Below are positions 57,340 through 64,000 of a DNA stretch of 64,000 bases, in pieces. How positions within the stretch are numbered: position 1 is the stretch's first letter; each line of letters starts with the position of its first letter. The stretch covers positions 20,681,959-20,745,958 of the forward strand of contig JAJEKV010000008.1 of the NCBI GenBank assembly GCA_021234155.1. Reading direction: 5' to 3'. The notes under the pieces are model-generated. The model did not search any database. It saw only the letters and a program-made list of their open reading frames with translations, and was not told the DNA's origin. This stretch comes from Isoetes taiwanensis (taxonomy: Eukaryota > Streptophyta > Lycopodiopsida > Isoetales > Isoetaceae). Position numbers and translations under genes: made by a program.

Positions 57340-57694
57340 TACCCCTACTGGAGTAGAACTTCTGAAAACTTGAAATTTTAGTGCTCCGAAAACTAGACAA
57401 TCATCGAGAGCATGATGAGACTAAGGAATACAAGATAAAAGATGATTTATCCGCCGCATGGTCTATGTAAAGGTGAGAAAATTAGTAAATGCTTCTCATC
57501 CAGAATAGAGGGTGATTTTTCGCTATACATCTGCCAAGAAAAGAGTTGAAATACAACGTGATGGCGCTGACAACTGAGCAAGCTGCAAGAAAGAACCTGC
57601 AATGGAAAGAATGCAAAGGAGAATGACCCGTTAGAAAGTTAGGAGCTTCAGGCCTGGACACGTGCCAAAGCGCAAATATCAAAAATATAATAGC
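57340..57694. other. Stretch between ORF and inverted-repeat array
   Basis: No gene. Base content shifts to A/G-rich on the plus strand from here on. Confidence 0.3.
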
Positions 57695-58075
57695 ACTCGG
57701 AGGCTCCAGGGCCACGCCGAGGAAGAAACAACAGCCGACCAATCGGGAACCGTCCGCGGAAAAAACCATCGCGGGAAAAAAGAAAAAACCATCCGATTAG
57801 TGCTGCCTCGGAGGCTACAGTGCCACGCCGAGAGGAAATGAATAACAAAGATTGTCTCGGAGGCTACGACACCACGCCGAGAAAAAGAAACTATGCAGAC
57901 AAAGCTGACGACACCAGAGCCACAACATAGACAGATCCACACGGCTGTGAAAATGAATAATAAATATTGTCCGAGAGAAAATGAACAAGAAATTGAGTCA
58001 CAGAGGCTATAGCCATGCTGAGAAAGAATAAAATGATAAGAAGTCGTGGAGGCTACAGAGCCACACCGAGAAAAA
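57695..58075 (+). repeat. Dispersed array of CTCGG...CCGAG units
   Basis: Five units of about 26-30 bp, for example CTCGGAGGCTACGACACCAC + GCCGAG near 57856 and similar ones near 57698, 57808, 58000 and 58048. In the best copies the ends CTCGG and CCGAG are inverted, so each unit can fold. Spacers are A/G-rich and of unequal length (20-120 bases). Confidence 0.7.
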
Positions 58076-58438
58076 ATGGAAATAAAAATATATATATCCT
58101 CAAAGAAGAAAGAAAGCACGGAGGATATCGAGGGCTGCAAGGCGACCTGAAAAGTACAGAAGATTTGACAGACTCCGAGAAGAATGAGATAATGAGTAGG
58201 CCTCACATGCTAAAGGGCCACATCCAGAAAACTGATGAATAAGGACATATGCACTATCAAAAACATCGAAAGGAAACCATGGAAGATCGAGAGGCTGCAG
58301 AGGGACCCGAAAAAATATGGAAACATAGACAAAGATGGTCAACGGGAAAAAAGGAAATGGAATAGAAAGGGGTAATGAGAAAACAAAACGCGGATAAAGT
58401 CAGATGTAGACAAACCATCAAGGGAGGGAGGGTGAGGG

Positions 58439-58592
58439 AAACTGGTAGGATAGAGAAGAAGCAGAAAACTAGCTCAAGAGAACGCCGATGACGAAAAAAT
58501 GAAAATATGCTGAATAAATAGGGAGTCCAAAAAAGGGGCGTCCCCATCCAAGGAATGTCGGTTCTATTGCTATCGCAATAGAACTGTGGCAT
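58439..58592 (+). repeat. Direct repeat D2, left copy
   Basis: About 150 bases from AAACTGGTAGGATAGAGAAG to AGAACTGTGGCAT recur at 63514-63664. It contains TTCTATTGC-TATC-GCAATAGAA (58562-58583), a 9-bp stem hairpin. Confidence 0.8.
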
Positions 58593-58631
58593 TCCTAGGA
58601 TGGGTCCTATGACAACATATATATCGGCCGA
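58591..58631 (+). repeat. 41-bp direct repeat, second copy
   Basis: Exact copy of 57253-57293, lying at the end of direct repeat D2. The 1.3 kb between the two copies therefore looks inserted into, or duplicated from, the ORF sequence. Confidence 0.85.
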
Positions 58632-61600
58632 TAGAAGAGGAACAAATCTCAACATGGCCAAAGAAAGAAAAGAAGCCAAAATGAAAAACTGTTCGAAAGC
58701 AAGGGAGAAATGAGACTATAAGGGTACTGAAATAAAAAACGAAACAGAATGCACATATAAGGCTGATAGAAAATATGGTAAAAGCGGAACGACCACAAAG
58801 CCTGAAGGTACAGAGAGGATGAACCCAGACAAAGGAGAAAAGAAGGACACAATGGGACACTATCGTGGAAGATGGAAGAGAAGCATAAAAATGAAGGAGC
58901 AGATGGAAAAGTGCAGTAAGAGATGAGGAAAGGAACTCATGGTACAACAGCAAACAGAGCCATGAACCTGACGACATCAATAGAGTGACGATGGCAAATG
59001 GCCAATGCACCAACACATATTACACTAACAAAGATACAAAAATCCGAACTATCCTAACTAGCAAAAAGACAAGGAGCAAGAAGACAAAGAAGGAACCGAT
59101 GCAACTAAAGGAGTAATGTGAAAGGAAACAACAAGCCAAAGGAAATCAATGAAGGGAACATGGCATACACAACCGAATAGAGAAATGCCATCAAATAGAG
59201 CTGTTGAGATAATGAGGAGCGTATAACAAAAAGGAGCGCAACAACCCATAATGGAGCAAGTCGAATCTAATAGAACAGATTGAAAATGTGGAATAAAGAC
59301 ATGGAGAAACAAGTCCACAAGGATCATTGAAAATAAAATGAAACAGAATGCACAGAAGAAGCTAATAGGACATATTGAGCAAGCGTAACAAATCTAAAAA
59401 CGAAAATAACAAAGGGTCAAAGCGAAAAACATAAAAGCATAAAAACAGGAGTAAGAAAGGGCCAAAAGAATACCTAAATGACAAAAGTAAAAATGCCTAA
59501 AAACAAAGAAACCTATTAACAAACTTGAACAACCAGAAATAACGGTGTAAAGTACTTTAAAATTTGGAAAACCTAGAAAAAAGTGAGCAACCAGGGTTGG
59601 AAACGTAACAAAAAAGATAGGATTATCAAATGCAAGAAGAGAGCTAGGCAGGAAAATGGAAAATTGAAACCCATGGTACCAAAAATCTAAAGAGAGTACA
59701 TAAAACATGGTAAAGAGTCAAATGAAGGCAATGGAGTTTGAAAGAGTAGCTTAAGGCAATGGTACAAAGAAGGCAAGATGAAAGTGCAAATGGAGCACAT
59801 GAAACGACAAAAAATAATAGGAAATGACGAAATTACTGAGACCAAAGGAACTTCTTGTGACAAAAAGGGAATGGTGGTGATTTAGTAATTCAAAAAAGGA
59901 TGAAGCACATATAGGTGAAATGATCAAGGACACCAAAAAGCTAAGGAGCAAATAAACCACTCGCACTCTAAAGCATAGAATGTGGAAACCATGGAGCAAT
60001 GTAGCAAAGAACAATGATCTCAATGGAAAAGCATCAAAACCTGATAAAAACATGACCCAAAATGGTCCGGAACCATGCAAAGAAAGCAAACCAGTGTACT
60101 ACTAAATCTCACCGAATATAAACAACCACTATATAACTGACCATTAAGAAAATAGACAACAGATAAAAACCATTAGCAAAGGCTAAGATATCGATTAATA
60201 CTGCTCCACTGATGTTGTGAAATATAGCAGTGGATTGAATAAGCCAAATCAACTTGGTACAATGGGTTTGAACATAACAGATTGAAAGCAGAGAAACAAG
60301 TAACAAATGAGCAATAGAAGACAGAACAAGTTGGCAAAAAGGATGACTAGAATAGATCAGGTGAGGGTTACAAATCAAGAAGAAAGGACTAAGCAAGGCT
60401 AATAGAGTAAAGACAATTCAAAAGGTTAAGTGAATAAAAAATGAAAAGGAACTTGAGCGAATAGATTAAAAAAGAAGCGAATGAAGGATCGACACAGTCA
60501 ATAAACAAACGAAAGAAAATACATATGAGACTAATGAAATGTGGATCAAAAAATAAATAGAAACGTGAATTAAAAAAGGAACCAAAATAGCTAAAAAGTA
60601 GTCAACGAGAATACATGGAGCAAATGGCTAAATACAGAATGAGTGAAAGACTAGTCGACAAAGGAAACACGCATAAAACATGATGCCAAACTGGACAGAC
60701 CAATATGTGAAAAATTAGTATCAACCGAACTACATATATAGGGAGCAAGATCAACAGAAAAAGTTCAAAGATGTCGAAACAAGGGTAATGACGTGAACCC
60801 AGAGGGACCAGCATAACTGGAAAAGCAACCCACAGGCCCCAAATTATGGGAGGACGAAAAAATAAGAACGTGAGCAGGAGTTGCACGAAGGCAAAAATAA
60901 CGGAGCAACAAAAGGGGGCAAAGGAACAAATGTAACTGCAAATAGGATGACTCAAGCGAAGAATGGAGAACAAGGAACAACACGATAAACAACTAGAAAA
61001 TTTATAGGAGACCCTATAAATGAATAGCTCAGTGAGATCCATAACTTGCAAACAACGCCCATAGAAACTCTAATGCCAGAACACAAGATAGATAATCGAA
61101 ACAACTAAGAAATTTGGAAAACAACGATGGAGAGGACTATGTAATATATGCCATGAAAATGTGCACATCACCATAATGCCGCCACAAGCAGTCTCCAATG
61201 AAAAATTGCGATAGAAGAACTACAAATTGCCTCTAAAGGCTACCATGAGTGAAATAAGGACGCTATGCTTAATGCAGAGTCAAGAAGAAAGGGGCACAAA
61301 TACGAGTAGCGTCCAATAGAAGAATGAGCACCTTGAGCAAAATGACATACAACCTAAAAGCTGAAAAAAGAGGGGATAAGCGCAATCATCCCCTAGCACG
61401 TGCCCACCAAATGGAAAACATCCAAAAGACCATAAGTTGTGATAGTCCCAGACAAGAATGTAGTCATAAAAATTGGAAAAACTAAAAGACTGATCAATTG
61501 AAAGCAGTCCAACACTGACTAACACGCTATGTGAAATAAACTAAGAGCAAAGGGCAACAACATGATGAGTTATCACTATTGGCAAGTACGAATCTTATAG

Positions 61601-63513
61601 AAGAATCTCAAGAAAAATGCAATATCAGTCAAAACACAATACTACCTCAGGGACATCTATAAAAGACACATACACAAGTGATGCAAACTATAAAAGACAC
61701 GTACCCAAGTGATGCAACGAACCACCCAACCATGGAGTATTATACAAGCGTGTTAAACTAATGACAATGAGAAAGATAAAAGTGCAAAAAATGCTCGACA
61801 AACAAAAGTTGTTAGTCTGGTACACAATAGTTGGGCATGCAATCTATAACCAGGTATAAAATATGACAAAGGGGAGGCCAGACCCTAAACCCTATATGGG
61901 CCTTCTAGACGGAGAGTAAAAAATATTAAGCCCATAACACAATAAAATCCAATGCAAGTTTCAGCGCAACTGAAAGAAATGAGAAAATAAAAACATACCT
62001 AGGTTGTGCTTGAGAAAATCCACAAAAGAAAAATCGGCAGCCAATATTAGGAGAGCAAAGTATAACCTATCCTGAGCAATTAAATGAAACGAGAATCCGA
62101 CAACACATCTTGGTTGCGCTTGAAAAAATCCACTAGGTTGCGCTTGAAGAAACCACAAAAAATTCAGGGGGCCAATATTAGGAAAAAATGATTACAATAT
62201 ACCTAGTCAGAAACTCACGTGGCAGATGAATGAAATGAGAAAACAAAACCATATCTAGATTGTGCTCGAAAAAATCCACAAGAAGAAAACGGCGAGCGAA
62301 CATTAGAAAGATGAAGTATCACATATCAAGGCATTTGAATGGAACGCGAATCCAACAACATATGTTGCCAAAAACTGATGAAGGCATTTTTATAAAATGG
62401 ACAAAACATATGGGTCACTCTAAGAAGAAGGAACTGCCCATATGTGACTAGCAACTTCGCACGCTACAATGAAAGATACAAACATCCCCAAGACAATAGA
62501 ATTTGAAAAACCTTCCAATCACAAATAAAGATAAATACAACGCCAAAACATTGGACCCGAAAATTTGTTTCATTTGAAACTTGAACCTATGACCACAGGA
62601 ATAAAAACCATTTGGCTATCCAATGTACCCTATCAATTTGTGTTAAATATTATTCTTCCAAGAAAACAAAAACGACTTACAGAAACTGATTCTTACAGAT
62701 GGGGAAGGTTTGCGGTGAAGACTTCTAGGGTCGCGGCAACGAACTGAATCCATGCAAGGATTCGATCTGAGTTATTCTGCCAGATGCCGTGGCTAGAGTC
62801 CAGGTCCTTGCTAACACGATCTGGAGTCAGATTCAGCTCAAAACTGGCCTTGACAAACAAATCAAAGTTGGGTCTCTATAAGCACCGACAACCAGCCCTT
62901 ATGCTGAACATCAAGCACAAAAATCAATCTGAACAGAACAGGTTAGGGCTTGCAACCATCGATTTATGCTAAACCACAGATCACATCTGCAAAAGTGGAA
63001 TAAAAAAGGTATCAATATTATCCGGCATGCCCTGTGTTCCAGAAAGACTCCTTGCAACCATCGATTCATGCTTTGTGCTCTAGCAAGATCAGGAAGAAAA
63101 ATGATTGAAAACTGTCCACGAATATATTGAGTGGTCCACCAGGATCATACAAACCAAAGAACTGGATTCCTGCAAAACCCTCACCGCTAAGAACCCATTC
63201 AAAATAGAAAACCAAGAAAAACCACATCTGGACTGCACAAAAACTCTGGTCGAAAAAAATAGTTCTTGAACCACATCCACGGTTTTTAGCGGGAACAAAT
63301 CGCCAGCGCCAGGGGTCAATCCAAGCCAAAGGAAGAGCCCTACTACCGAGCTTCGTGGAAAAGCCAAAGAAAACTCGCAGAGAAAGGAAAAGGATGCTAC
63401 ATCCAATCTCAAAAGCATAGAAACGCAAAAGGACATGATCACCAGACCAGAAATTTTAGCAGATTGTGCAATAAAGATCAAACATAGGAATAGTCTTTGA
63501 ACGGTAGATTATC
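58632..63513. other. Strongly A/G-rich stretch, no accepted gene
   Basis: The plus strand is dominated by A and G through nearly 5 kb. The many open minus-strand frames (for example 58570-59016, 59394-59708, 60602-61051) encode Phe/Leu/Ser/Cys-rich hydrophobic strings that follow from this base skew, and I see no family motif in them. At 61960-62290 the phrase AGGTTG(C/T)GCTTGA(G/A)AAAATCCACA recurs four times with about 60-130-base spacing. Confidence 0.45.
61999..62285 (+). repeat. Four-copy degenerate repeat
   Basis: Copies of (T)AGGTTGTGCTTGAGAAAATC CACA-type sequence begin near 62002, 62111, 62132 and 62258, each followed by A/G-rich DNA and the phrase GGCAGCCAATATTAG or similar. It is probably an old tandem array. 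Confidence 0.6.
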
Positions 63514-63664
63514 AAACTGGTAGGATAGAGAAGAAGCAGAAAACTAGCTCAAGAGAACGCCGATGACGAAAAAAATGAAAATATGTCAATAAATAGGAGT
63601 CCAAAAAGGGGCGCCCCATCCAGGAATGTCGGCCTCTATTGCTATCGCAATAGAACCGCGGCAT
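63514..63664 (+). repeat. Direct repeat D2, right copy
   Basis: Second copy of 58439-58592, same orientation, with a few single-base indels. The CTATTGC-TATC-GCAATAG hairpin is retained. Confidence 0.8.
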
Positions 63665-63689
63665 CGCTTAGCTTTGAATCTCAGGGTTT

Positions 63690-63882
63690 TATTTGTGTTT
63701 TTGTCCGATGTTTTTAGGGTTCCGTGATTTTGTCCGGATATTTTTTTTAGGGTTCCGTGACAATTATTTAAAAAATGTTACCATCATATTTTACTTTAAC
63801 TTCGCTTTTTTACTATTTATCTCTTGCCGCTGTCTATTTTTGTCGTTGTTCGTGAGTATAAAGCGCCATCCGGTGAGAAGCC
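63690..63882 (+). promoter_or_regulatory. Leader region of the right-edge H3-like gene
   Basis: TTTTTAGGGTTCCGTGA occurs twice (63710-63730, 63746-63764) after an AGGGTTTTAT run. This is telo-box-like DNA often found near plant gene starts. A pyrimidine-rich stretch (CTTTTTTACTATTTATCTCT) precedes the ATG. Confidence 0.35.
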
Positions 63883-64000
63883 ATGGCAAGAACTAAGCAA
63901 CCGCAAGGATCCATCCGGTGGTGTAAGGCCGTGATTACATTAGTCCTCCCTTCATCCGAATCAAGTCTCGATAGAGATTCTCCTCCTCCCACCATGCCTA
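63883..64000 (+). pseudogene. Start of a canonical-type histone H3 coding sequence
   Basis: The ATG at 63883 is in good context (GCCATGG) and reads MARTKQ. Allowing for one missing A and three small indels, the bases to about 63930 continue as the conserved H3 tail (ARK, then ST-GGKA). After AAGGCC at 63925-63930 the match ends, either at an intron (GTGATT follows) or because the copy is truncated. Unlike the chromovirus gene it does not have AGPRPTLS after residue 9. It is cut by the window edge. It could be the host gene, a retropseudogene, or part of another element. Confidence 0.5.

Noticed and set aside
57695-58075. CRISPR-like array
   Set aside because: Only five units with unequal spacers and diverged repeats, in plant nuclear DNA with no cas-like gene.
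58570-61051. Long hydrophobic minus-strand frames as membrane proteins
   Set aside because: They follow from the purine-rich plus strand, overlap in several frames and show no family motif or stable start.
62700-62770. tRNA-like stretch
   Set aside because: I could not form the four stems or find a convincing A and B box.

Overview
The window reads as repeat-dominated nuclear DNA of a land plant. The grounds are Ty3/gypsy elements primed by initiator-methionine tRNA, one of them with a chromodomain-type integrase C-terminus, a decayed LINE, short GT-AG introns and telo-box-like AAACCCT motifs. I cannot name the species. Reading frames break often, so most coding calls are patchworks of ORF pieces in neighbouring frames.

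Layout. 1-2.8 kb is the left part of a decayed gypsy element: a short LTR with TGTGATG/CATCACA ends, a tRNA-like primer site, then gag, zinc knuckle and protease remnants. 2.8-4.26 kb is a 1.49-kb repeat (R1) that recurs at 54.2-55.7 kb. 4.25-7.0 kb is a LINE whose ORF1/endonuclease part is inverted relative to its reverse transcriptase. 7.7-14 kb holds scattered minus-strand coding-like blocks and a GC-rich minisatellite. 15-22 kb is pyrimidine-rich DNA without a recognisable gene, framed by a 180-bp direct repeat. 22-28 kb is mostly unassigned.

28.5-54.1 kb is the main feature: a minus-strand chromovirus arranged LTR-internal-LTR-internal-LTR. The LTRs are about 1,622 bp, the internal regions about 9.8 and 9.9 kb, the LTR ends are TGTGACG/CGTCACA, primer sites match initiator tRNA-Met, both polypurine tracts are present, and a GACTG target duplication lies at the outer flanks. 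Each internal region reads, in element direction: a histone H3-like gene, an unknown ORF, gag, protease, reverse transcriptase, integrase and chromodomain. The H3-like gene begins MARTKQT, has a long basic tail, and ends in a histone fold whose last 33 residues nearly match canonical H3. I know of no described retrotransposon carrying a histone H3, so this is the candidate new system: an element that may supply its own nucleosome component or H3-tail mimic alongside a chromodomain integrase.

55.7-64 kb contains a spliced gene fragment resembling a BAH (chromatin-reader) domain, an unrecognised 130-codon ORF, a series of short inverted-repeat units, 5 kb of strongly A/G-rich DNA between 150-bp direct repeats, and at the right edge the start of a conventional H3-like coding sequence.

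The two chromovirus copies are nearly identical in AT-rich stretches but differ by many small indels and CTG/CCG-type changes in GC-rich stretches. This looks at least partly like sequence error, so many apparent frameshifts may not be real.
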